From Riptortus pedestris (lineage: Eukaryota > Arthropoda > Insecta > Hemiptera > Alydidae), in the NCBI GenBank assembly GCA_019009955.1, contig CM032230.1, positions 26,230,001 to 26,294,000 of the forward strand: 64,000 bases of DNA, given 5' to 3'. The position numbers were made by a program, and so were the translations under genes. The notes below the pieces were generated by a model. It was not told the DNA's origin. It made no database searches and worked only from the letters and a program-made list of their open reading frames with translations. Positions 23,528 through 38,133 of the stretch are shown here, piece after piece (within the stretch, counting starts at the first letter, position 1; each line of letters opens with the position of its first letter).

Positions 23528-24674
23528 AAACCCTGTAAATGTGCAGTTATTAATTTGGTTAACCCAAAATATAAGGAGTTAGACGAAAATATATTTAAAA
23601 TTACTGTTTTCCAGAAATAAATCCATATAATAATTGTTTCACGTACAAATATTGGAATAGTAGAAGCACTAAATAATCCATTGATATTCATGAAATTTGT
23701 CATAATTACAGTTTTGAACACGAAGTGCAGACTACAGTCATAATTAGTCTTACATGATTCTTGGCCTATGTACAACATCTGTGGGGGCCAACCTTTTTCA
23801 ACAAATAATAACATGAATTCATAAAATCCCGATGACAATTCTATATTACATTAAAGCATTTATATTATTATTATTTATTATATCTGTAAGTAAACAGTAA
23901 GCAGTTAAATTTATCATATTTATTATTTTTGTTAACACTTATATATGTTTTAATGTAAATGAATTATTTTTGAGATTTTATAAATTAATTTTATTATTTG
24001 TAGAAAAGTTGTTGGCCACTGAAGAGCAATTTCGAATATAGGTTAAGACGCCCCCCCCCCTCAATGGATGAGTTTTTGTTGTTAACCCTTGCAACTAAAA
24101 AATGAAATTACTTGAATGAAGAACTTTGGCTATGCGCCACTGCATGAAATGAATTGATCATGTGGTAATACAGCTAGCTATATTTTTAGTCTTTTGAAGT
24201 AATTTTTTTTTTTTGGATTGCACCCAATAGCTGATTTTTACCATTCAATAGTTTTACAAAAAGAGTATATCTAAAAAAAAATAAATAAATAAAGGAAAAT
24301 TGAATAAGTCGCTTTATTTTTGTAAACCTTGCCAAAATGTATAAAATGACTGAAATTTTATATTTATATTAGGGAGCCATAAATGTTTGCTGAATTTACT
24401 CCATTTTTTGAAAGAACCGAACCGATCCTTTTAATTCACTCTAATATCCTACCAATGTTGGTTTTAGTTTTTTTTTTTTATGTCTTGCTGTAGGGATGTA
24501 AAAGATTCTCTATAAATTACTAAATAAAATATTTTTCTGACTTATTTTATTTCCTGCACTTATTTTGTGATCACCTTGAGGTTTATTTTATTTTTCCCAT
24601 TGTAAACCCCTAGGGTTACAAACCTAGGGGGGGTTAGGTTGAAAGAATAACCTATTATTCTTTGTCAAAAATTG
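23528..24674. other. AT-rich spacer, nothing recognised
   Basis: The minus-strand 104-codon frame 23524-23838 overlaps the HINE end, shows no domain and has AT-driven composition. A C-run lies at 24051-24060. Confidence 0.4.
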
Positions 24675-24844
24675 GACGGCTTATCTAGAAGTAACCACCT
24701 TTTTTTTTAACCTGGGTGTGATTAAGAATTTTATTTAATGAGTTCGCTGCTAAATATGTTCATATTGAATCGAGCTCGCCACTCTAGGTTTACAATGTGA
24801 GATAAAGGCCAACGCGTTAACTGACATGGCTGACCTGAGCCCCT
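24675..24844 (-). mobile_element. tRNA-derived SINE, copy 2 (tail truncated)
   Basis: The minus strand begins GGGCTCAGGTCAGCCATG, has GAGTGGCGAGCTCGATTC (box B) and the body TTTATTTAGCAGCG-like sequence. The GTTAATAAATA tail is missing. Confidence 0.7.
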
Positions 24845-25854
24845 GAACTAATATTAAATATAGTAATATAGTAAAAGATATTATGCCTCAAATGCTATCC
24901 TCTGGTTTATTGAGTTTTCTCAAATTATGTATTTGTATATTTGAAAAATTGTTGATTTTTCACTTTAGTTTTTTTATTTAGTTGCTTGCTGCGCTTTTCA
25001 TTGAATAATTGAATTTCTGTGCTCAGATATAACACTATTTTTTTTCCACTCAGCGAGAGTTTGTCATGTAGAGAACGATCCCCGACATGATGAAACTGTT
25101 GATTCAGGGGCTGGAGTTTCGTGACTGTACTATAATAATTTAGCAAGGGGCGGGGGATGGTATAGTTATTCTAGTGGGGGCACATTCTATTTGTTTTGTC
25201 GAGGGGGGAGAGCGTATGAAATCCCCCGGGTTAAGTTGCAATCAGCTGGCCGCCAAATCCCTGAGCACACAGGCAGGCCTTCATAAAAACAGAAATAGCT
25301 CCAGGCTGGAATCTAAGCAGGGCCATTCCAACCAATACAAACACAGCTCTCTTTTATTTACTCAAAACACATATACCCACGTTGGCTTGCGAGGCATCCC
25401 AATTTTTTTTTTTAAACTACTAAAAAAAGATTTCGCCTTTCCTAGATTTTTAAAACAGTTTTGGACTATTTTACTTAGTGTGGGATTAATTACTAATCTA
25501 AAATTACGTACCTAGTTTTGATCCTTTTTTTGAATCCGCCGTGTAAATCCCAGTTCGTAAGTATTAGACTCCCCCCCAAAAAATGCCTACTATTATTAAA
25601 AAATGTTCCCATCTGTTTCCTCTTACATTTATTTCCTAAGAATTGATTATCTACCTTGAGGCTGCTGTGGATAACTCCAGGTTTTTGTGCCAAATGTTTG
25701 GACGCTCTTTCTGGGATGAAAAAAATGGGAAACTTTTTACCGTGAAATACTTATTTGAGATAGGTTTTTACGACTCTTGCCTACTTACCGAAACATTAAC
25801 ATTCCTGGAGCTACACGAGGCATCTCGGCTTATGTTAAGGTTTGAACGAATTTG

Positions 25855-25856
<2 letters not shown>
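24845..25856. other. unique sequence including a GC-richer block
   Basis: No convincing gene. At about 25,200-25,340 there is a non-repetitive GC-richer block (CAATCAGCTGGCCGCCAAAT) that stands out from the AT-rich context and might be conserved noncoding DNA. The 113-codon frame over it shows no family signature. Confidence 0.3.
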
Positions 25857-28386
<2,530 letters not shown>

Positions 28387-28659
28387 AACTTCTGTTCAAT
28401 CCACTACAAGGATGCCTTCCCCTTATTGACTATCATCATATCTTGTGTAAGTCAATTATTATTATTTGATCAAATAATTAAATATGAAAATTCTATTTTC
28501 CCGGAAGTCACAGTTTTTGCAATCATTGGCGAAAGTTAGCATTATGTCCTTCATAAGAGTTTTTCATAGTCTCACGTATCTCTGTAGAATAAGGAACATG
28601 ACATATTATCCAAGATTGATAACATTATTTTCTAAAATAAAAAAAAAATATATATATTT

Positions 28660-28874
28660 ATTAACGTCCACCTTTTGCAACTAAGGCTAATTGGGACGGG
28701 TTATCTACAGGTTACCACCCTTTTCTAGCCAGGTTGGGACTAAGGATTTTATTTAATGAATTCCGTCACTAAATAAACTCCCATTGCCCAGGGCGGGAAT
28801 CGAACTCGCCACTCTAGTTTTACCATGTGAGATTAAGGTTGACATTTTAACTTACATGGCTAACCTGAGCCCCC
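28660..28874 (-). mobile_element. tRNA-derived SINE, copy 3 (full length)
   Basis: Minus strand: GGGGGCTCAGGTTAGCCATG head, TGAGTTAA-like box A region degraded, GAGTGGCGAGTTCGATTCCC (box B), a body with TTTATTTAGTGACGG and TAACCTGTAGATAACCCGTC, then the tail GGACGTTAATAAATATA. The head resembles a class II (Ser/Leu-type) tRNA; this assignment is tentative. Confidence 0.8.
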
Positions 28875-28899
28875 ATAATTTTCTATAGACTATTCTTCT

Positions 28900-29023
28900 A
28901 TTGTCCACATAAAAGAAGAATAAATTAAAAACTTTTGCTGACGATTTTCTAAACTATAATTTTCTATAGTTTAGAAAATCTTCAGCAAAACTTTTTAATT
29001 TGTTCTTCTTTTATGTGGACAAT
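28900..29023. repeat. near-perfect hairpin (palindromic MITE-like element)
   Basis: Arms 28900-28957 (ATTGTCCACATAAAAGAAGA) and 28966-29023 (TCTTCTTTTATGTGGACAAT) with only a few bases of loop (ATAATTTTCT). There are few mismatches between the arms. Confidence 0.85.
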
Positions 29024-29327
29024 TTTCAGAATGAAATTCTAAATTTTGTTTTTGGGCATGACAAGTAAATGACAGCCTGAAGTAGTCGGATCATTTCGTA
29101 ATAAATGGGTTCCGTTAAAAAACATATTTATTATACTTCCTTAATCCATTCTAGTAGTGGTATTCATTTATTTATTTATTATTTAAATATTTTATGAATG
29201 ATTTTCATTCATTCCATTTTCTACAATATCACTCTACATTTCGATTTTCAGTTTTGTACCTACTTAGAATTTTATCTTTTTGTATGTTCCTTTGTTATCT
29301 ATTTTGTTCTTTGTTGTGTTCCATTCT
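29024..29327. other. AT-rich spacer, nothing recognised
   Basis: No repeat match. The plus frame 29194-29394 is AT-driven. Confidence 0.4.
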
Positions 29328-29837
29328 CATTACGCGATTTTTGAAAAATTGCCTCAAATGTCTGTCAATCCAACCGCTTAACATTCGGAGATGACCGGTT
29401 TTATTTAGCCTGATAACGCTCTAGCGGTTGCATTTTTTACTTAATCGTTACCAAACTCGATATTTAAACGTTTTATATAAAACTAAAAATCAACATCGTT
29501 AACGCCTGAAGTGAGGGTTTACACTGGGGGGATTTCGAAAAATTCTCTTATTTCCGTTATTATAGGAAGGATCGAAATATTGCAAGTGTAATATTCTATA
29601 TATTTTGTTATGTATGTTTTTCCAATTTGTTTGCATTTTTTTAGTTCTCGACCTTCAGTAAACCCACACTTCTACTCATGACATATTAACAATAAGCTGT
29701 TACATTATGAAGCACTTCGTTTGAAGGTAAATACCAAATATTGTCCTCAATGAACATTTGAAATTTTTGAAATAAATTCAATTACTTGGTCCTCGGGGGA
29801 AATGTGATTAGGCAACGCAGCCCCGGCGTGACGGGCT
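29328..29837 (+). mobile_element. HINE, second subfamily, 5' truncated
   Basis: Starts inside the family at ACGCGATTTTTGAAAAATTG and lacks the left palindrome and the microsatellite. It contains TTCAGTAAACCCACACTTCT and AATATTGTCCTC and ends AACGCAGCCCCGGCGTGACG then GGC. Confidence 0.75.
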
Positions 29838-30165
29838 TTTTTCTTATTTCCGATTTTGTTTTCAATTTTAGTTATTGTGTTCTATTCCTGGTACTGTTTT
29901 CCATTTCTGTTTTGGATTCCATTCCTGTTTTTGTGTTTTCATTCTGTTTTTGTTATTTATTTCTGTTTTGTGTCTCTTTTTTGTTTTGTGTTCCACTTTT
30001 TTAGTGTTCCTTTTGGGATTTATTTTCTTTTTCTGTTTTGTGTTCCATTTCTGTTTTTGTTTAATTTTGTTAGTTTATTTTTTTTTCTTTGTTTGTTTTT
30101 AATTTATTGGGCTTTGTTTTGGGCAACATAGCCGCAGCTGCGAAGCCCCAATATATAAATAGTCT
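29838..30165 (+). repeat. pyrimidine-rich element with GC hairpin end, copy 1
   Basis: Degenerate repeats of TTTTGTGTTCCATTTCTG are followed by a non-repetitive end, GGGCAACATAGCCGCAGCTG then CGAAGCCCCAATA and ATATAAATA. The same arrangement, inverted, is at 34566-35040. The shared terminal segment followed by an (AATA)-like tail suggests the 3' end of a retroelement of unknown type. Long Phe-Leu frames here are artefacts. Confidence 0.55.
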
Positions 30166-30880
30166 TGGTATACATCAAATTTTTGATTTATTATGGTGTG
30201 GGTCACCAATAAACTTGTATTCAATAACTAAGTATTTATTACCAGAATTTAGCCATTCTATTCTTTGATATTTCCAAGTTTATTAATATATTTACACATA
30301 CATACACACATATGTTTCTATATACATACATGATAGTTATTTATTCATATTTTAACGTATTTTTATGTGAAAGTAATTTGTGGTGACAACAATAACCAGT
30401 ATGAGGGTTCCTTTTGTAGTGGTAAAAGTTCCAAGCAGAGGCGTATGAAATTTTAAAATTAGGGAAGAGAGAGAGGCTCGTAAGGAGAGAAAAACTGCTA
30501 CATGAAAGTGAATAGCCGATGTAAGAATATCAAGATGTTCTGATTCACAGGGAATAATTAATTATAAAGAGCTTTTATGGCGGGACATCAATGGCTTCTG
30601 CAACCTGTTGCCTAGATCAAAGGACTGCATAAGGCAGACGTCATTTTTCATGAGGTATGTCTCATTTATTAAAATTGAGTTCCCCACACGTCAATAACTT
30701 ATATTCTTTTTCTCTTTCAGGTATGTGCGGATTTCCCCGCAGCAAAGTAAGACCTGAGTATGAGACGAAGGTAACATCGTTTGTATAATTTTGAGTGTTC
30801 CATGTTGCAGGGCCCAGAAATTAGAGAAAAGAAAGATGTAGTTTTCCTGCAATAAAAATTTATTTTATATGATTTTACCA
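30166..30880. other. unique sequence with a candidate recursive splice site
   Basis: No repeat match between about 30,360 and 30,880. It contains TTTTATGGCGGG and CTAGATCAAAGG (a TCF-type ATCAAAGG core) at about 30,570-30,622, then the AG|GT splice motif at 30720/30721. Confidence 0.35.
30695..30753 (+). promoter_or_regulatory. candidate recursive (ratchet) splice site
   Basis: TATTCTTTTTCTCTTTCAG ends at 30720 and is followed at once by GTATGTGCGG. A strong polypyrimidine tract and 3' splice site are thus joined to a good 5' splice site. A second good donor, GCAAA|GTAAGA, lies 26 bases downstream (30746/30747), which would define an alternative 26-bp micro-exon. Juxtaposed AG|GT sites of this kind act as zero-length exons in long insect introns (family knowledge). 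Use in this organism is unproven. Confidence 0.45.
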
Positions 30881-31063
30881 CATCAGTGATTTTTAGGGGG
30901 GTGGGGGATAAGGGGAGGAATTTAGAAAATGTTTAATATCTTCGTTATTATGGGTTGGATCGAAAAATTGTATTGAACCAATCATATTGCAAACTAAATG
31001 TACTATAAATATTGTTCTATACATTTATTCTGTATCCTGAATATTAACCGAAATATTTGCATT

Positions 31064-32302
<1,239 letters not shown>

Positions 32303-32334
32303 TTATATAATAAACCACTTTATTTGAAGCTAAA

Positions 32335-32365
32335 ATAGCTGATTTTCCTCGAGGGAAATCTGCTA
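32335..32365 (-). mobile_element. isolated 31-bp HINE left-end palindrome
   Basis: TAGCTGATTTTCCTCGAGGG then AAATCTGCTA. This is only the terminal palindrome of the family, reversed and inserted inside another HINE, between GAAGCTAA and ACACCAAATATTG of its consensus. Confidence 0.7.
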
Positions 32366-32662
32366 ACACCAAATATTGTTGTCAAGAGACCTTTATTATA
32401 CTACATACATACATATATATATATATAATGCAAATATGTTCTGATGATCTCCCCCCCCCCCCTGCTCCCGTCTTAAGTTCTTGGACTACTAAAATTTGAG
32501 TGATTTGGATAAAAATTATTCTGATTCACTATAAATTAATAGTACTAGATATAGTAAATAGTTTTCAAAAAATTTAATATGTTATATTCTATTTGTTTAC
32601 AATTTTTTCTTTTACGGTAGGAGGTTATTAAAATTAATTGAAGTAATTATCTTTACCGTTTT

Positions 32663-32786
32663 TAGCAGATTTCCCTTAAGGGAAATCAGCTATTGAGGTC
32701 GTACTCATGACGCGATTTTCGAAAATTTTCTTCAAATGTCCACCAATCCTACCCAAGAGATGACGAAAATAAGGTCCATTCAAAAT

Positions 32787-32847
<61 letters not shown>

Positions 32848-33317
32848 TTATATATATTTGACTGTTAACACTCTAACGGTTGCCATTTTCGTTTGATAGT
32901 TACCAAACTCGATATTTAAACGTTCTATGTAAAAATAAAGATCTAGTTCGTTAATGGCTGAAATCGGACCAGTAGAAGAAGAGGTTTAGAGGGGATGATT
33001 TTTTGAAAATTCGAAATATCTCTGTTACTATACGTTGGCTGGAAAAATTGTTTAGAATCAATCTTATTGCAAATTAAATTTACTATAAATATTGTTCTAT
33101 ATATTTATTCTGTATCTTGAATATTAACCGAGATATTTGCATTTTTCTGTTTTCAGCTTCTGAGATGAGATCGGCTAACTTCGGCTAGTAGTGAGTTTCC
33201 GTCAAGAGTTAGTTCGGGCCGTTCCTGTAACTGTTTGACTCTCTATTCTGAAATTTCTCTATTGTAAAACTTCACGTGGGAAATCTGCTTAGTTTACGCA
33301 GCCCCTGCGTGACGGAC
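32663..33317 (+). mobile_element. HINE copy 17 (short form), nested
   Basis: Complete from TAGCAGATTTCCCTTAAGGG to CCCCTGCGTGACGGAC. (TA)n at about 32796-32842. The host HINE reads straight across (TTACCGTTT / TTATTTCTTCAC), so both ends are exact and no target duplication is made. It is the same variant as copies 1 and 2 (TTCTGAGATGAGATCGGCTA). Confidence 0.9.
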
Positions 33318-33430
33318 TTTTATTTCTTCACTTAATATTCAAGATGGTGTTACCAGTATTTAGATTTATCACTTGCAAAACTTCACGAGGAAAATCTGGT
33401 TAATTTACTCAGCCCCTGTGTGGGGCATTT

Positions 33431-34059
33431 AATTATTAGGAATGGAAATGTTAAATGTTGTTCATAAAGGCCGCTTTAAGCTACTACAATAGTAAATGAG
33501 AATTGAGATTTAAAGGCCTTATCTGTGAACGAATCGCGTCTCAAAACATTTAAGCCCCGACACAGGATGAAATTTTGATGCAGCGGTTCTCCGAATGAAA
33601 ACTCTGTATAATGGAGAGTAATGGAATTGTTTGTGAGGCAAATTGCATACTAAGTCACGTAATGTTGTTTTGAAATATTTCCATAATAAAGGAGCAGTTT
33701 TCCTCTTTTCTGGGTATATTTGCGTTTTCCCAAACGTGAACCAATTACAATTCAATTAGGTCTCTGTTAAATCTTGTATTGGCTTTGGCATAGATGAATA
33801 TTTGATATCTAAATCTGTTTCATGAGCCATAATGCAGAAGAGAAGTGAAAATAAGGTTGAACTATATCTCTGTGTCCACGATATATGGTTTATGTATTCG
33901 ACCGTTGGGGTGGTATTTGAATTTGAAGAGAGAAGTAATTAGATACCGAATTGAATCTCAATAACAGTCAATTTGCAAGCACAAATTACATTTATGCTTG
34001 AAATGGTCTAAATCGTTTATGCCAAACAAGTATCTCAAAGACCTAATAAATCCTATATG
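33431..34059. other. unique spacer, nothing recognised
   Basis: The minus-strand 78-codon frame 33519-33755 has balanced composition but no family signature. Confidence 0.4.
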
Positions 34060-34485
34060 TGGTCGTACTCATGACTCGATGTTTGGAACAATCCTTAACT
34101 GTCCTTCGATCCAACCCAGGAGATGACGAAAATGAGGTTCGTTCAAAAAAAACTGTGTGTATATATATATATATATATCTATATATATATATATTTGTCT
34201 GTTACCCCTCAAGTGGTCGCATTTTTGTTTGATCGTCACCAAACTCGATATTTAAACGTTTTATGTAAAAAGAAAGATGAAGTTCGTTAGTGGCTGAAAT
34301 CGGACTAGTGGGAGGGGGGTTTAGAGGGGAGGATTTTCGGAATATCTCCGTTATTAATATGTTATATTCTGATATATTTCAATAATTGTTTTTCTATCCG
34401 GTAAGAGGTTGGCAGAACTGTTTGTTTAAATTTCAGACCCTTTCCGTCGGGAGATTACTTATTATCGTTTGTATTTATTCATATA
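34060..34485 (+). mobile_element. HINE fragment, both ends missing
   Basis: Starts at GGTCGTACTCATGACTCGAT, has (TA)n at about 34159-34193, the G-run block, then a deletion joining TCTCCGTTATT to AATATGTTATATTCTG. It stops at CGTTTGTATTTATTCATA. Confidence 0.75.
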
Positions 34486-34565
34486 TTTTTTTGTGTCACG
34501 AATGAACTACTCTACGTGCCCAGAAAGTTTCAGAATTTTTGAGTTCTGAAACCTCTCTTTAAGAT

Positions 34566-35040
34566 TTATTTATTTATTTATTGGAGCTTCGCAGCTTCGG
34601 CGATGTTGCTCTAAACTAAAGGATTTGTAACTTTAAAAAACAAAACAAAAAAAAAACAATACAAACAAAAAAAATTAACAAAATTAAACAAAACAGAAAT
34701 GGAACACAAAGCACAAAAGGAAAACAAAACAGATAAGGAACACAAAACGCAAAAGGAACACAAAACACAAAAGGAACACAGAACACAAAAGGAACACAAA
34801 ACAAACAAAGGATTTACAAAACATAAAAGGATCAAAACACAGAGAGAAAACACAAAAAACAGAGATGATATCAAAACAGAAATGGGAAAGAAATAGGAAC
34901 GCAACTCAAAAAAGAACTGGAATAAAAAAAATAGAACACAAAAGGCGAAATTAAACACTAAAACTGAATGAAACACAAAAACGGAACTAGAACTCAAAAT
35001 GTAAATGGAACTCAAAAACAAAATGGAACTCAAAAAGCAT
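34566..35040 (-). repeat. pyrimidine-rich element with GC hairpin end, copy 2
   Basis: The minus strand reads degenerate TTTTGTGTTCC repeats, then GAGCAACATCGCCGAAGCTG and CGAAGCTCCAATAAATAAAT, homologous to the end of the 29.8-kb copy. The 188-codon Leu-Phe-Cys frame on the minus strand is a by-product. Confidence 0.55.
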
Positions 35041-35364
35041 GAATGGGAATCAAAAAACAAGTATTGAACACAGCAAAGATAAAAAATAAATGAGCAAGAG
35101 AACAAATAAAGACAAAATTCAAAGCTAGGTGAAAACTGCAAATCAAAACTATTGATATTGGACAATAAAGAAATCATTAATAAAATATTTAAATATTAAT
35201 TAAATAAATCAATAATTAAAATAAAATTGGTGTATAAAATGAATAAAAGAAATTTAAAATGATTAAGGTTTACATAAAACATAAGTTTTTACTAGTGACT
35301 ATTTACATAAAACTCTGTACTCCCTAAAACACACTGGGGTGAGTGAAAACTCATACACCCACAC

Positions 35365-35413
<49 letters not shown>

Positions 35414-35954
35414 CATTATAACTCAGTAACAGTAACTCTCTTTAAGAGTATTACTTCAAAGAGAAATCCCCTACGAATTATGTTCAGACTTTTCGTGCTA
35501 ACTAAAATTCACTCAACATTTTATTAATAATTCTACATTCCAACGCTCATTAACCGATGAACTATTTATTCTAAGTTTAGTCCAGAAATTCCAATTTGAA
35601 TAAACAATAAATTCATTAACGTCATGATCAATTTGAGGCTAAACAGATGTGTTGAAATTCTTAAACGATTGGTTATTGCACAAGATACTGAAATTTCCAA
35701 CGGAGTTGAGCGGTAATATTTGTGTTAGAGCTCGAGTAGGTTGTCCAACTGAACAGATCCAATGTGGAACACTAACGACATCTAGCGGAGAGGTAATTAA
35801 TTAACGGTGTCACACGAGAGAGGGCCTAGCTCTGAACCAATTATATGGCAAATATAACATGAACGTCACCTTCCAGGCTGCCTCTGTATAATCAACACAC
35901 ACGCAATGTTTTAACTCCAATTGCGAACAAGCATATCCTATGATAAAAAAAAAA
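35041..35954. other. unique spacer with (CA)n
   Basis: AT-rich, no gene. (CA)n at 35360-35413. Confidence 0.45.
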
Positions 35955-36158
35955 GTCCGTCACGCAGGGGCTGCGTAAACTAAGCAGATTTTCCACTTGT
36001 GTCACTTATTTGAATTTATCTCAAAAAGTAAAAGTTCAACGGGAACAATATTTGGTATTTAGGCTTCAAATAAAGTGCTTCATTACATACCAGCTTATTG
36101 TTAATATGACATGAGTCGGAGTGGGGTTTTTACTGAAGGCCGTAAACTAAAAAATACC
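35955..36158 (-). mobile_element. HINE right-end fragment, second subfamily
   Basis: GTCCGTCACGCAGGGGCTGC, TCAACGGGAACAATATTTGG and GACATGAGTCGGAGTGGGG. It stops at TAAACTAAAAAAT, where the R1-like LINE fragment begins. Confidence 0.75.
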
Positions 36159-36168
36159 TTTAACAGAC

Positions 36169-36761
36169 TGAACAAAGTAAATTCGAGGCTTCTCTTTATG
36201 GGAGATATGCCAACGAATTAATAACTGTGGACTGTATAAAGAAAAGACTGATGGTAACCAAAGTATGACATAATGTATTTTATATTTACAACTGAAAATG
36301 CCTGAAGGGCCATTGTGACTAATCTAAAGACTAATTATAAAGAGTACATTTTATTGGATTATAGCTAAGTTGCCTGAAGGGCCACGGTGAACATTAATAT
36401 CTGGAAATTCAGCTGCATTTTTTGAATAGCCGATGATGAGTGAGATTGATGTTCATTTATTCTTTGTCTCCTGGATATAATTTTATTGAAAATGAGGTAC
36501 CTCATGTTTTGCCGCTCCCGCTGCCATCTCCTCCTGCCACACCCAGCTACTTTGTGGCTTTTCTACTCCATGTCGAGTATTATAAATGTCGTAAAGAGAA
36601 AATGCTGTATTCTGGCCTTATGCTCGTGTCGCCATTTTTTTCCAGACTATCACGTGGCCAAGGAGGTAGTCAGCGAGGCACGGGTTGCTAGGTAACGGCG
36701 TCAGGCCAGCTGGGCAAGAACTGTGACGTCATTTTTTTCTTTAGCATAAGTGCCGTAAACA
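36169..36761 (-). repeat. 3' LTR of the BEL/Pao element
   Basis: On the minus strand it starts TGTTTACGGCACTTATGC and ends CTTTGTTCA, the usual TG...CA. Length is 593 bp, against 596 bp for the other LTR; visible differences include a 4-bp ATGG deletion near 36703. The 83- and 69-codon plus-strand frames in both LTRs are antisense and not genes. Confidence 0.95.
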
Positions 36762-36775
36762 AACCGCCCACCTAA
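36762..36775 (-). promoter_or_regulatory. probable polypurine tract
   Basis: The minus strand reads TTAGGTGGGCGGTT immediately before the 3' LTR, the place where plus-strand DNA priming occurs. It is not a perfect purine run. Confidence 0.5.
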
Positions 36776-37119
36776 ATTTGTGTGACAAATTTAACGCTTG
36801 GTTTCTTGAAAATCTTGAATGTCTTGTACTTAACTATGAATATGAACATATACAATGAAAAAAAAGGGCAAAATAAAAGTGTAATAATGTGGAATAATCC
36901 ACATATCCATCTAGGAAACACACAAAGAGAAATAAAAAATAAAGAGAAAAAAAAACTAATACTTTTTTATAATTCACATATAAACTAAAATTAATAACTT
37001 ATATTACTTATTCTATAATTAATGTATCTGTCATGTTTAGTGTCGTGTCTGTCTGTGGTTTCTGGTCAGGTTCAGGCAAAAACAAAGGAGCCAGAGAACA
37101 AACTGAGCGCACAAAGGTG

Positions 37120-38133
37120 TTACCCGACGGATGGTTCGTTCTTGGCAATGAACTTAAACACTTCCTTAAGGAAGCGGGATGCGCCAATGAAGTTGGAGCC
37201 ATGGTCTGAGTGAAATTTCTTCACAAATCTATCTAATGCCGACAAAAATGCTGGGGTTGACAATGACGAGACTGTCTCTAAGTGAACTGCCTTGCTTGCC
37301 ATGCAGACAAAAATACATAGATATGCCTTGCCAAGAGCCGCATTTCGGCGCGTAGATTCCTTTATCAAGAAGGGCCCTGCATAATCTAATCCAGTTTGCA
37401 GAAAGGCTCTAAACTGAGAAAAACGTTCTGGAGGAAGTGATGCCATAAGTGGCTGAACAGGTTTGCATCGCACCATACGACATGGGACGCAACGTAAAAT
37501 TCTCCCTCTAATGAATTTAAATGCTCCGGGGATCCAGTACTCTTGGCGTAATAGAGAAAGTACAAGCGTTGGCCCCGCGTGAAAATGTCTTCGGTGTATG
37601 TCATCCACAATTAGTTGTGCAAAATGACAAGATCGTGGAATAAGTATCGGATGTCGGCAGCACGGTTCGAGTGGGGCGTTATTCAACCTGCCGCCCACCC
37701 TGACAAGCCCATGCTCGTCAACGAACGGGTGGAGCTGGTCATAAGGTTTCGGAACGGAAGTATTTCCGAACAGCGCTCTCGGAAGGTGCAATCTTTGCTC
37801 CAATTGAATGCATCTAAACTTAGCATTTTTAAATTCGTCAGCTGTGATGGGGCCTCCTGGATTTGGCTTCGTCCGTTTAACGAGGCGCAGCATACGAGCA
37901 ACGGTCCTGATTAGAGTTCTATACGAAGAGAATCTTTCCATCCATTTGTCTTCAAAAGTCTGTTCAAGCTTCGCTTGATTAACATTTAAAGCCATCATGC
38001 AGTCTGTTGCCACCTCATTAATGGCTATGTCTGGAGGCCATTCTCTGTAAGGGAGAGACAGCCAGGAGGGTCCATTCCACCACATGTCCGCTCCACAGAG
38101 ATTACTTGGGGTACAACCAATTTTGGCGATCAT
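37120..38133 (-). pseudogene. BEL/Pao integrase fragment (pol)
   Basis: The frame starts beyond a deletion. Residues 8-25 (TPSNLCGADMWWNGPSWLS) are the segment between RNase H and integrase in BEL/Pao. An HHCC zinc-binding part follows (H180, H183 or H185, C215, C218; HFHAGPTLVLSLLRQEYWI), then the integrase core: first Asp at 250 (GLDYAGPF), AVHLETVSSLSTPAFL, second Asp at 310 (HSDHGSNF). Between FVKK and FHSD about 8-10 residues present in relatives are missing, in frame. The frame stops after IAKNEPSVG, so the catalytic Glu and the C-terminal domain are lost. The protein cannot be an active integrase. Confidence 0.9.

Noticed and set aside
34611..35177. 188-codon Phe/Leu/Cys-rich frame resembling a membrane protein
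   Set aside because: It is a read-through of the degenerate TTTTGTGTTCC array; the same array at 29.8 kb gives similar frames in several phases.
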